A stretch of 64,000 nucleotides of DNA from Lingula anatina (Eukaryota; Brachiopoda; Lingulata; Lingulida; Lingulidae). The translations under genes and the position numbers were made by a program. The notes beneath the pieces were generated by a model, which had not been told where the DNA came from, made no database searches, and saw only the letters and a program-made list of their open reading frames with translations. Numbering within the stretch: the first letter of the stretch is position 1; every line of letters starts with the position of its first letter. Positions 44,618 through 56,714 of the stretch are shown in pieces. Where the stretch lies: contig NW_019775822.1 in assembly GCF_001039355.2 (NCBI RefSeq), forward strand, positions 124,001 to 188,000. Direction: 5' to 3'.

Positions 44618-47549
44618 AACGGAGACGCAACGTTCAGAGTGCACAGTACACACCAAGAGCTACTTACACTAACAATTATTATAGTATAATAGACTGCAGA
44701 AATACTATTTCCTCCAATCAAGGGGAGGATGATACTACACCAGATTTGGATTTGAATTTACATAGTAATGGCTATAAACAGTTACTGTCAGAGATTGCCA
44801 GGTGTCCTATACCCTGTGTAGACAAAGTCATCTCTCAAATTGGAGCACACCTGTCTGATTTCTGCTGGGCTTTTGCAGCCTCCGTGTGGTGGGTCTTAGC
44901 CAGTGTCTCCAGACGGCTGCTCTCCAGTGTAAGAGAACAGTATGCACATGTCAGGAAAATTGTTCATCGGTACCTTTACTTGATTGCAATCACTCTGGTT
45001 CATTTGGCTACCTTCTTCAATTTTCACAGTTTACCTATTCTGCAGTTAAGTCCCATGTATTTTCTGAATTCAACTTTTTCTTATTTTCTGAATCTAACTT
45101 TTTCTAAGGTTTCTGTTCACATGAAGAATTTCCAGTATGATAATGTTCTTCCTCTTGATTCTTCTTTGTGCGACCATTATATCCACTGTATTTTGATCGG
45201 CCGCTTTGACAAAGTGTCCTAACCTTTGAGCCCTTGGCAGACGAGGAGCACATCAGTCCCACAGATGACATGGTTTTAATGCACTGTTGACGATCTACTT
45301 AGACTTAAGAGTGCACAACTGTGAGCTCATGTTGAACTGTCATTCTCACGGTGACATCTATATTTCATTCAAGACGTCAATTGGACTGAGTACTACCTCT
45401 GTCTGCCAAGGGCATGACCCCGTGTGTTGTTGTTGTAGACATTATTAGACATTATAGGACCATACTAATCCTCTCGAATGAATGTCTACTCTGTACTGAA
45501 TAGAAGTAGGAATAACAACTAAGTTTGTTCACTGTCTGTTAATCAAATATGAGCCGTGCTGATGAAAGGCAGATTGTGTGTTGTGATGCATTTAAGTCTC
45601 TTTTGTTAATGATATTCACTTATATGAACTTATAAAGCTCTTGCACACCAGAGATCACAAGTAGAACAGCTGTTTAGAGTAAGAGGAGTGAATTAATGAC
45701 TATCTTGAGGATTGAATAGGAGGAAAGTGCTCTGTGTATTACTCTTTTTCTCCCCGGTGTGATTTGGACTTATTTGATAGAATAGTTAATTACAAAATTA
45801 TACATTGATTTGCCAGAGTTGAAATGGAATTATAAAATAGGGTTGAGTACAAGATGTAGTTAGCCGGATGGATTTGTTTTATAAGAAAGAGAAGACCATT
45901 CTAACTCTTCCAAGCATAACCAGCCACAAGGGCCCAAATTGCCAAAACATGTAGTCATTAAATGAACAATCCACACGTTTAACTGACAAGATTAGGAAAT
46001 CATCTGTTGGATGTGCTTTTAAGGTGCCCAACCCAGTTCACTCTTTGCTAAACTGACATTTGTGAGGCTTCCTCATCAAGTGTGGTATGGCGTCTATTTG
46101 ACTGTAAATTCCCTCGATGCTGCTTGTACTGCAGGGTTTGGAGAATTTGCAACTGTTGTCTATTTCTAATGTGGAATCTGATTTACTTGTTTTGTGTACA
46201 GGGAACTTGAAAAGTCTGTGCATCATTGAAAGGAATGAGTGTTAAAATGTTGTGGACACGCACACAGAAAATTGGAACTGGCTTAGCTCTGGTTTGCATT
46301 TTAGACATTCTATCAATGCAACATTGTAATCTGAGTGGTGATGATGCAAAGACTTTTGGAGACCCTGTTCATTTGCAGGTTTTGTGAAGTTTGTAGATAT
46401 GGTTTATATTCATGTTATGGTCCTACTTTTTGGATGTAATTGTTTGATGAAGGTTATTATTTAAGATGTATTTCAATGTTGCAATGTTTTACTAGTTATT
46501 TCCTTGCCAATGGCGTTGAGTCAGACATATTTGTGAGATCCATTTTACATATTATGGATAGGCCAATAAGGGATCTTTTTTTGGAAGTTTTCCTGTATGA
46601 AAGCTGTGGCCCATTGTGCATATGAATGTATTAAATATTAACCATAATTATACTCAACCATGATTATACTAATGGTGCACCCCTCAAGTGTTGAAATGGA
46701 CTCTTCCTTGTTCCATGGATTAATGGCAAGGCGTAGTCCATTGACATAAAGAAGGGAATGGTTGCCCAGTAATGGAAGTGATAGCAGAGATTATATCCAT
46801 TTCGACTAATCGACAGTTATACATTTGTAGTCCTAACAGCCTGGCATTGTTACTTGCATTTATGATGTACATGTATGTATTTCGTGACAGAATTAGAGAT
46901 GATTAAATTTTCTTTTCACCCAAATCTTTGGTTGTTGTTTGTTTTGAAATCCCACTGAAGGTGGTTGAGCTTTACTTTATCCAAATATTGATATTGACAA
47001 ATGAAAAAGCAAGCTGCTCTGTAGTTCTGTTCGGTAAAGCAAAAGCACCCCAAATGCTATAAAGAAAAATAATTTTTGTGACTATAAAATTACGTATCTT
47101 AATTACTATGCAGACAATTGATGCCCATGCAGTCATTTTCGTGGTTGTGGACATCTTAAATTTCAGATGGATATGTTATTGTTAAAGGGCAGTGGCAAGT
47201 ATCAGGAAGCAAGTTTGAGATTTTTGTTTAAAGGTGCAGGGATATGGGAAGTATCAAAATGATGCAAGATGTGTTGTTGATGATTATAACACAAACGTGC
47301 CAAGTGAAAAACCTTTAAAGGTCTTTAATTGTGAAAAAGAAATTTGAGGTCACGCATGCAGGCTTAAAAATGCGAAAAACGTGACGAAGGAGTAGGTGGG
47401 GACCATTAAGAATTTGCCTAGAAGATATTTATGTATTTAAAATTAAGGAATTGAAATTCCATTTTGATGATAAAGGAAACCACTCTTGATTTAATGACTT
47501 CACAAAATGTTTCTGGTTTATAGGAAATGATTTATTCAATATTTATTTA

Positions 47550-47595
<46 letters not shown>

Positions 47596-48495
47596 GACAG
47601 AGAGATAGACTTTATACCATTAAGTTTAATAAATTAGAATCCAAGTCACATTCTGAATACAATTGCACAAACATATATTCTGTATACGACACCAATATTT
47701 ATAACTGATAAGTTTCTCAATAAATAAAATTGTACATGTAAAATGTGACACGAGATTCTAAAACATTCTGAGCAATATTTGTAAAGCGCTACATATAAAA
47801 AACGTGCCTGTATGTCACCACTAGAAAGTGCAACTCAAGGCAAAAAATGAGAAGATAAATGTGTACAATTATGCTTAACCACCGATACTGCCCTGGTAAC
47901 ACATCAAAATAATGCAAATTGTATCACACAATTAAGAACATTTATCACTTTTACTTAGTCCAAGTTCTTTTTTGAGGGAGCACCAGAACAAAAGCCATGA
48001 AGAACCATGGGTAAAAGTTGTTAGTCAAGAGGTGATCAAAGCAGAGTAACTATCCCACCTCTCCCAATAACTTCCCATCCCCCACAGGCAGTGATGTGGC
48101 ACCATAATGTGCCGAAATGAGGTAAAATATTAGAAGCCATTCGTCATAGCTTCAGCATATTTTAAAATGAGCAACAATTCTGAACTGTTTTCCAAGTGGT
48201 TCTTTTAAGTCTAAATCCCCCGGTCATAAATATACACAAGGCAAACCACGTTCTACTTGGTAGATCTGCACCACACCCATGAGCTATCACAGGACACCGA
48301 CTCAATCTGGGGATATATAAAATGAAAAGAGGGCCTCTTCTGCCTTAACCTAACCTCTGTCACGTGCTTTGCACATCAGTGGAAAACATGTAAGTATTGT
48401 GTGCCAGGTCAGATGCACTGATCGTTTTTTACATTTGATCAATTCATATTTTGATCTTCTGGTTTTTTAGGAGTCTTTCTTTTGAACCTTGCCCC
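44618..48495. other. ATPase 3' UTR (+) meeting AOX 3' UTR (-)
   Basis: No supported exon. Forward AATAAA occurs at 47628-47633 and again near 47716. Reverse-strand AATAAA (seen as TTTATT) occurs near 47530, so the two tails may overlap. An (AAT)n microsatellite lies at 47550-47592. The exact transcript ends cannot be read from sequence. Confidence 0.55.
47550..47592. repeat. (AAT)n microsatellite
   Basis: About 14 AAT units in the convergent 3' region between the ATPase and AOX genes. Confidence 0.95.
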
Positions 48496-49960
48496 CTATC
48501 TGCCAGGTCCATATGGGTTAGGTTCGTCCTCCTTCAAAGAGCCCAAAGTGTGGTTCACGACACGGTGATGTGCTTCATCTGCTCTGATGGCTAATATGAC
48601 ATCACGCATCATGGCATCTGGCTGGAATAGGAACAAGACAAGTGAAGCGAATAATCAAAGTGTTAACTTCTAAGGCATGTTTTTTTGAAAAATGTTTCAT
48701 GCAAGTTTTTCACTTTATGCTCATTTTTTCAAAAAATAAATAAATATAGTAATTTACTTTTTTTTAATCTCACTGACATATCACTTAATATTAACTTTAA
48801 ATTAAAATCAAAAAGAAAAAAAAAATAAAATGAATGGAGTGAAAAAAATACCCACCGGTAATTGCCAGTAATCTTTTGCGATGGGTGGTGCAGGTGAATT
48901 TTTCCAAGGTAGAGAACCACTGTCTATGTCCTGAAACAAAACGGGAACAGTGACCTGCTTTGCTCATAATTTGACCTTTTTCTTTTGAGTACATATTTAT
49001 GCATCACAAATTATAAAAAAAGATTGGTGTGGTGTAATATAATAGTTATAAACCCATTTATGTTGAGATGGGACAATTGTGTTAGGTGTGATAGTGGATT
49101 GAAATTTTCTTGTGTTGAGATGTGCTAATTGTGTTAGGTGTGATAGAGGTTTGAAGTTTTCTTGTGTTGAGATGTGGTAATTTGTGAGAAATGAGACTTG
49201 CCATACCTGTAAACATTTTGTGTAAGTTTTCACAGCTTCTTCCTCCAGATATCCCACAAACCGATGGCAGAAATATGGACTGATTAGGTAGGACACAAAG
49301 AACACGTTCACAAAGACCCCTGAAATCAAAAATACCAGAAATCAAAGATACCGTATCTGAATAAATGCTGATCCAATCTTCACACAATTGAATACATTAC
49401 AGGGTCACACAATTCAGTCTTTTACTGAGGTTTTGGACTGGGGAAAGAGACACAAATTAAAGACTTTCTTAACATTAATTTTATTTCCTTATTTTACTTT
49501 AATTATTTATTTATTTATTTTTTTTGCCCCCAAGCCCTTTCCAACAAAATGGAACCAACATTACTGTTGTACAACTTTAATTCAAATAAAAGAGTAAAAT
49601 ACTGGTGTTTTTAACAGGTGGACCCCATTCTAAATGAACCAGTAATCTATGTTCCTGATAGAAGAGGTGAGAAAAGTTTCTGAAAACTTACCTTGAGCTA
49701 AAAGGACACACCCTCTAAAAGCAAGTCCTGGTTTTCTTATCTGTAGAGCTGTCATAAGGTGCATTCTCTCATTCTCTGCCTCTTCTGTAATGAGAAATTA
49801 TGATTAAATAAAGATTAAAAGTAACCCTCTGAGGCTTTGACAAAAGTAAAAAAATCAACCCGTAAATAATTAGAGGTCAACCATAACATTTAGCACAAAT
49901 ACACATGCCTGAAAACATCAACATGATATTGTCCACAAAAAAATAAAATAATAATAATAA

Positions 49961-50011
<51 letters not shown>

Positions 50012-52536
50012 AATTCTACCTTTGGACAAGAAAGAACATTATATGTATTGTTTTCAACGTACCTAATAGTGTGTGTATCCATCCATGATCTCGCTGCATC
50101 CTTCTCAAGGAATTCAGATGCCTCACCATAGCAGCCATCATGCCTGGTACCCCAGCAACAGTTTCCAGGAAAATAATACGTCGCAGCCACTGTTTCTCTG
50201 ATCTCTTTCTCCAGTTGAAGCCAGAGAAAATGTCAAAGCTGTTTCGTAGAATTTTCACACTGTAAAATGCAGCCTGGAATAATAATAATAATAATAATAA
50301 TAATAAAGAGCTTTACTGATAAATATATTTGGCTCCCAAATGTTAATTTTTGTTCAAAGTAAGTGATTACTTTCACTAAAACTTCAGTGAATATGAGTTG
50401 GTAAGAAAAATTATCAAAGTACAAACGAAGTCCGTACCTTGTCTGTAAAATTCTCTGGCACCCTGTGTGTTATTTCCACTGAATTTAGCTCTTCCTCACT
50501 CCTGGAATTAAAATAATAGGGTTGATAAGAAAATCATCCATGCACATAATCAGGTAAGGGTTTTTGTTAATCAAAAACAGTTACACTAAGGTTAAATATT
50601 GTTCATAGGGTTCCAAAAATACCCTTATCTTCATGTAATTCATACCATTTACATTTTGACCTTTCAAGATCTTCACGAGCAGCTGCTGTTTTGTCAGCAT
50701 GACAATGCGAAAAATAAATTAACATATAGTTCCTAGTATTGAGACAGTGTTAAGTAACCAATAAATAAAGGGTTAGGCCCTTGAACAATTTTTATCGACA
50801 TCTAATTACATGCAACTACTAGTACATACATACCATATAGGGTGTGGTAATATATAAGCTCCATTGTCTTTGCCTTGCTTTTGTGCCTTACTTGATCTAC
50901 AATGAAACAAATGTTTCAAAATGAGTATAAATTCCAATGGCCCATAGTTAATTTATAAAAATATAAAAGGAAAATTAAATGAATAGGATCTCTTCTTCTC
51001 TGAATTAAATATTTGGCAAATTGACAGGATTTACAATGTTAAATACTAGTTATCCAACATGCATATATTTAGTTACTAATTTTGTTAAGCTATTACCTGA
51101 AGTGATCTATGCTTTGCAACTGTGGGACCTCGTTTATTTTGTTTGTTTTGTTTATTTTGTTCTCAGCCTCTTTTGCGTAGTTTTCCTTCACCTGTGAGTT
51201 GTATGCCTGGGTGGAGTTCAATCTTTTGGGAAATTGCTGTAATTAATATGTCATTTACTATATAAGTAAAAAAAAAAAAATACAAAAAGAATACCTTACA
51301 TGACGAATTTAATGGTAAAACATTTATCTGGAGGAAAAAAGAAACGTATATATAATTTGTAAAAGAATATCAAAAAAAATTATCTGTTTAGTATTTTCTT
51401 TGAGATCAAATTCTAGCTCTACATACAAATAAATCTTTTACCAAAGGTAAGTTTAAATAATGAGAAAAAAATTGTGGATACATTAGGCTGTTGTCCTCCG
51501 CGTTTTTATAATGCATATGACATAAGTGAAACGTTATCCAGATGATTATGTAATTATCACGTTATCATTAAGTAGATTTATTATGATCATCTTGGCAATG
51601 ACGTCAGCCTACAATTTCATTATCGCAAAGTCAATACTGGTACATAACTCAAACGATCGATACGTAATTTGCACTGCCATACACAACGGAAAAATAAAGC
51701 ATAATTTTTGTTACCACGAAAAGTATTTATTTGGCAGAGATCGTGTTATATAAAATGTCACTATTTCTTGATTTTCAATCAAATTTAACGTCCTTTTTCA
51801 TTGTCGTTATACATATATTAGTCATATCCGTATTCCGGAGTCATATGTGTCTACGGTGCCGTAGATGACGCACAGGTGAAATATTCTGATTCCGGATAGA
51901 GGAATTAAGCTACCTCAAGCTCAACGGTCTAGTCCGTCGTTTCCGGGTCAGCGCGTCCGTATGAAGCATGCAGATCGATGGACGTCATAACATGTTTATC
52001 AGGAATCTGCAGCCGACAATTATTATCGCTATTATTCTCTAACCAAAACTGACCCATGTGTGTACATTAACAACCCTAATTTAAAGGCTTAACACGCATA
52101 CTTTGCCATCTATATAAAATAACACAAGAACTTACACAAGCTATACAGATTGGATACAAAGTCAATCACAGGGGCGGATCTAGGATTATTTGAAGGGGGG
52201 GGGTCCGTGGATGCAAAGCAGACCCTACGTACCCTCCCCTCCCCCCCCCCCCCCCCCCAATTTTGTACGGTTTAGAACTATGATTCAGCTAGTCAAAATC
52301 TTGCCTTCAAAAGAGGGCAGAAATCGAAGGGGGTCAGGACCCGACTGATCCACACACCCCTCTAAATCCGCCACTGAATAAGCAAAGCACAGCAATTAAC
52401 CTACCAGTGCCCAAGTTCTCGTCACTGCCGTCTTCACTGCGCTAACGCCGACGTCAGCACCATGATGAGTGAGTTTACACATTACTCCCGGCTGAGTGAG
52501 GCCGTGATACATAAGTCTTAATCCAGCTACGGCCAT
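48496..52536 (-). CDS. AOX: Mitochondrial alternative oxidase (AOX)
   Basis: Nine exons in transcript order: 52536-52405, 51236-51097, 50896-50834, 50501-50438, 50273-50063, 49784-49692, 49319-49207, 48930-48856, 48621-48496. They join in phase to 338 aa. The first ~45 residues ([12 protein letters not shown]..., few acidic residues) look like a mitochondrial targeting peptide. The di-iron site is complete: Glu170 in FLETVAG, Glu209 and His212 in ENERMHL, the [10 protein letters not shown] motif, and Glu313 and His316 in RADEAHH. The end NPYGPGR fits the animal AOX tail NP[YF]xPG. It oxidises ubiquinol directly with O2 in the inner membrane, bypassing complexes III and IV, and helps tolerate hypoxia, sulfide or cyanide. 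AOX is absent from vertebrates but present in molluscs and several other marine invertebrates. Intron 1 holds a transposon-like element; introns 5 and 7 hold simple repeats. Confidence 0.97.
49057..49188. repeat. ~62-bp minisatellite in AOX intron 7, ~2.3 copies
   Basis: Units share TTCTTGTGTTGAGATG, then ATTGTGTTAGGTGTGATAG. The array lies about 20 bp downstream of the donor of exon 49207-49319. Confidence 0.85.
49941..50012. repeat. (AATA)n microsatellite in AOX intron
   Basis: AATAAATA runs for about 70 bp. It creates a false FIYLFIYL reading frame on the reverse strand. Confidence 0.95.
50277..50306. repeat. (AAT)n microsatellite beside an AOX acceptor
   Basis: About nine AAT units start four bases from the acceptor of AOX exon 50063-50273, so on the transcript the polypyrimidine tract is ATT-repeat derived. 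Confidence 0.9.
52169..52376. mobile_element. hAT-like non-autonomous element in AOX intron 1
   Basis: Ends are CAGGGGCGGATCTAG and, reverse complement, CAGTGGCGGATTTAG: 13 of 15 match. The inside holds a G run (52195-52203) and a C run (52241-52258). CAGTGGCGGAT-type ends resemble dispersed hAT-family MITEs. No clear target duplication was seen. Confidence 0.65.
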
Positions 52537-52841
52537 CCCGCTTGCTTAATTCCCACTATTAAATATATCTTGCAATTAAAATAGTAGGCTAATTATAATT
52601 TTCTCCCAACTGTTCGGTTAAAATTCTGATATTGACCAGAGTCTTTCTAGTTGTATAGTCACTCTTCAAACTAGTCGTCCCGATTTCTTCTCAATAAATG
52701 CCTTGTGTAACACCGCTGACGAAACATATAAACGCGCTTGCCGCTTTTCAGAGAAAACGTAAGCACGTTTCCGCAACCAGACATACTAAAAATAGCTTGT
52801 CAGTGGGGAAATCCATCTTATTGCGCGTGCGCAGTTGCGTA
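52537..52841. promoter_or_regulatory. AOX upstream region with NRF1-like site
   Basis: TGCGCGTGCGCA at 52822-52833 matches the NRF1 palindrome YGCGCAYGCGCR at 11 of 12 positions. It lies 286 bp from the AOX ATG and 8 bp before the short plus-strand ATG. NRF1 drives many nuclear genes for mitochondrial proteins, which suits AOX, but the site may serve only the plus-strand transcript. Confidence 0.45.
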
Positions 52842-52922
52842 ATGTCTGACAAGGTCACCTTGAAAACAAAAGTGAAGGTCGACGTGACCAACGTCACGGA
52901 CCCAGATTTGGACACACTGTAG
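52842..52922 (+). CDS. Short coding-like segment, possible first exon of an unidentified gene
   Basis: ATG followed by 25 codons with high GC at third positions (MSDKVTLKTKVKVDVTNVTD then PDLDTL), then TAG. A possible donor, ACACT|GTAGGT, lies just before the stop at 52919/52920, so this may be a first exon. I recognise no family and found no downstream plus-strand exon before CUL1. It could equally be an untranslated or chance frame in a CpG-rich promoter. Confidence 0.3.
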   Translation: MSDKVTLKTKVKVDVTNVTDPDLDTL

Positions 52923-54481
52923 GTGACTAGTCACGATCTGTATATTACACATGCGCGACACGCCTGAAATTTCTCGTTTCAAGTTTATGAATGGCATAAA
53001 CAGAGTGACTCCAGTTCAAATACCGGTGTGCGTGTTGGAAGGGGAGTGTGGGGGGCGGGCTGCGTCTTCCCAAACTTTTACTTTCTAAGCATGCTTCTTA
53101 AAAAAAATTCATCCCTCCCCGACTTCTGTGACCCTCTTTAAAGGTGTACTAGTAGGTCTGTACATGTCAGAACACCAAAATACAGAAAACATTTTCTTTA
53201 TGGAAATTCCCTCATCTCCTTCTTGGTCATCTTTATTAAAGAACTCAGATTGCCTGGATTTTGTTTAATTCTTTGCAGCACCCTTTTATTAATTAAAAAA
53301 GCTTTTTTTCTAGTAAAATATCTTTATTATGAACATCTAAATACAAGACATCACTGTATACAGTATATTATATGGCAAATATATGCTAGGTCTAATTCCA
53401 ACATCATGTCTCTTTCACATAACTTCAGGTATTAAATACATGATGCTACCAGCTACACGTAAAAAATTTAATTCTCGAATAATCCTTATATAATTTAGTT
53501 CTTTGTCTACATTATATATATTTACATAGGACATATATACACAAAGAAGTCCAAATTGATGTCAGTTTACCAATGAAACCAACACTATGATGGAACAATA
53601 TTTGAGGAGTTTTAAAAAAACAATCTGCACCCCTCCCCCTCCACTCGTTTTGAAAGTTTGTACCACTAAAATTTACCACCTGTGAAAGACTATTTATTAA
53701 TGACCAATCAATCAATTCATCAATCATCACTTAGATTTTTCTATTAGTCAATCTATAATCCATCATCTGGACTTGGCCTTCCCTTGCCGAGTATATTTTG
53801 TTAGAGCTGAACAAACGTACATCATTATTTACATACATAATTTTAAAAAATCACAGAGTAAGTTTATCTATCATTATTCTTCACCGACATCATTCTACAC
53901 GATTTCTGAAGTCGGTAAAATACCCATCTCTTACCTACTGACCAAATTCTACAGTGCATTACTTTCAGTTGTAAGAGATAACTGACATGCAACCAGATGG
54001 ACATATGTAAGTGCTCGAGTAGTTTGTCACTTCTTATCACGTTTCAGACAAAACTATATCCTGTTGATATGTTAACATAATTTTTCATATTGAACAGTTA
54101 GTGTAAATTCCACAGATGAAAACACAGTTATTGAAGTCTCTTATTTTTACTGGGCCCTTAAGTACGGTACACATAATTTGACTCTGTCCGACATGCCAAA
54201 TGGCTGCTCGAAAGGGTACAGCATATGAAATGCCAATAATACAGAATAAGTTATAGGATGACATAACCATCAAACACTGTACCTCAGAACATCCAGTCTT
54301 ACTGCAGATGAGAAATATCTCCAAATCGAAGAGATTTCGAGTTTTTTTTATGTAAAATGCACCAGTTCCTATCTTTTCCTCATAAAAAAATAAAATACAA
54401 AAGCTAAAAAATAGCCAAAACTGAATTCACTGTCCCTCTCCTCTTCTTTGTCTTTTCACTCCTCATGCCTATAAATATATT
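52923..54481. other. 3' UTR and flank of DAZAP2-like gene
   Basis: AT-rich. A reverse-strand AATAAA (TTTATT at about 53320) is a candidate poly(A) signal for the DAZAP2-like transcript. No other supported coding sequence. Confidence 0.5.
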
Positions 54482-56714
54482 TTACCAAACTGTGTAGCCC
54501 CCATCAGAGCCTCCTGAAAACCAGTTTCCTTCCCTTTGAGTAACAATCACATTTTGTCCTTGTATAGCTCCCATTTGGGCAGCATTTGGGGCACAGCCAG
54601 GAGGTGGTGGCTAAAATAAGAGAGGAAAAAAGTGCATATCAGAAAAGCATCGTGAATATTCAATCAAATCTAATCCACCTGGCCTTTAAAAGTTTGAAGC
54701 ATATCAGTTGCCTCATTTGATATATATAGGTCATTAATGCCAGACAAGTTTCCATATTAAGTAATATGGACAAAGTAAAATTTACTTTTCTATAGCTTAA
54801 AATTTCCCATTTTATTTTAAGTAAACCAAAACAAAAGGTCTCATGAACATTATTTAAACATTCTTGAAAGTAAAAGAATCCAAATAAGTTTTAAAATAAG
54901 TCCTGTCAAAACAACCTTAAAAACCTAACACAAACTTTACATCGTACAAATGGTATCAGAATACCAAGGAGTGGTCTAATTTTGAGATTATGAAAACAAG
55001 ACTTACTGGGATGTTAGCAGTTGTCCCAGGCCCAAACCTAGCACCAGGATCAAAGCCACCTTGGACTACCATAGTTTGTCCCATAGATGCTGGTGGTTGG
55101 TAAATGGGCTGCTGGCCATGGGCAGGCTGGTAATATTGAGGCTGGTACTGAGCTGGTTGGCCTTGACCTTGAGGCTGGTATTGAGGTGGTTGACCTTGAC
55201 CTTGCACTGCATGACCTGGTGGGGGTGCCTGAGTAAAGTGGTAGTAAGGTTTTAGTAAGATCAGATTTTGTAACAGAAAAATGGGCATTTATTTGTAAAA
55301 AAAAGAAGTCTCAAATGTTAAATCTCTTAAATCTGAGAAAAAGTTTAAACTTGGTGATTCCTGACTGTGAATTTCAATCAAACGCAGATAAACACTCATG
55401 CAATATGGAATAATTTTTAAATTTACCTAATAGACCTAGTTAAAATTTACCAACAATATAATAATCATAATTTCCACTTACTGCTGTGTATGGTGGTGGG
55501 GCACCTCCAACTGCACCTGAAACAATCAATTACTATTTCAGAATTCATGAACTAGTACTTACAAAACGGCTTATAAAGTTTATGTGTGTCTTAATGAAAC
55601 TGGAATTGTTAGCTTAACTAGTTAAATGTTTTCTAATAGGCTAGAAAAGCAAGCCTACTTACATATAACAGATAATGTCCAAATTAATCTGAGGGCTTGA
55701 CACTAACTTTTTTCGACACTGGCCCAAGATATTGGTAATTATTGCAAGGATGATTTGGCACATGATATTTTACATGCACTTTGGGCCAGTGACCCCATCG
55801 ATTCAATGGCCCTAGGTTGGTTTCACTGGCCCAGGGCCAGTGGGCCACATTTAATGTCAAGCCCTGCTTGCTGTCATAATTCAAATATGGTTATATAGTT
55901 ACAAGGAAACCAACAACGGTCATCGTTAAAAAATTGACACATTCAAGCATTTTCATTCAGGCCAATCTGTTTTTTCATTTCTCTACCTTGTTGTTGGTAT
56001 GTTGGGTTATAGGAGGGCTGTGTTGGATAACTCTGTGTGGGATAAGCTGGCTGTGTTGGGTAGCCTAAAAACAAAAAACAACAATTAACACTTGATATTT
56101 AGTAATAAATAACTCTGTTTGAATCAAAGCAGGGAATTATATCGCAGTGTACCACATAATTCCTTGACCAAGGTAAAAGATAAGCTGAAGAACAACAACT
56201 TGTACCTTGTATCTCAAAGAAAGCAGGAAGTGCAAAATTTCTCTTTCTTCAAATAGGTAATTAAACTCACTTCACACAATGATTGTTTAATTTACATCCA
56301 TGTAGTGACAGACAACCTGAGAGTGAAGTACATTTATTCACGTATATTAAATAAAATTTTCATATCTAGTAACTGAGAGCTGTTAAATTTAAACCTTCAC
56401 CAGACCCATATTAATTATTATGATCAAGGAATTTTTTACTGACTAGAATGTTTAAATGGCGCTATAAATTCACACTATAAAAACTAGCATGTACGAATAT
56501 GCTTTGCTTGGAAGTTCTTAGGCATGAAAAACAAAATCTTCATGAGATTAGAAGACAAAACTGCAGGAATTTGGACAAGAAATGAAGAATGTCAAGACCA
56601 AAGTTCAATTATGAGTATGGTTGTGAAGTCAATTGTTTCCAACAAGTGCACTAAAAGTTTACCTTGAGGCGGAGATTTTTTCTCGTTGTCTTTCTTCTTT
56701 CCAAAAAGTGGCAT
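54482..56714 (-). CDS. DAZAP2: DAZ-associated protein 2-like (DAZAP2)
   Basis: Exons in transcript order: 56714-56663, 56064-55987, 55516-55482, 55228-55007, 54610-54482. They join to 171 aa; vertebrate DAZAP2 is about 168 aa. The conserved C-terminal third is clear: GGFDPGARFGPGTTANIP, PPPPGCAPNAAQ and VTQREGNWFSGGSDGGYTVW. A PPPY motif (exon 3) suits WW-domain binding. The middle is Pro/Gln/Tyr-rich, with YPTQ repeats and a doubled GQGQP(P/A)QYQPQ unit. The N-terminus MPLFGKKKDNEKK is basic and unlike the short vertebrate start. DAZAP2 is an adaptor linked to stress granules, Wnt/TCF and ubiquitin-ligase signalling in vertebrates; the role here is inferred from homology. Low-complexity sequence suggests a disordered protein able to join condensates. 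Confidence 0.92.
55691..55866. mobile_element. Short TIR element in DAZAP2 intron 2
   Basis: Ends are AGGGCTTGACACTAA and, reverse complement, AGGGCTTGACATTAA. The inside repeats GGGCCAGTG/CACTGGCCC in both orientations. At about 175 bp with no coding capacity it is a MITE-type relic. Confidence 0.7.

Noticed and set aside
49918-50190. Minus-strand frame with repeated FIYLFIYL
   Set aside because: Produced by the AATA microsatellite running next to AOX exon 5 in another frame.
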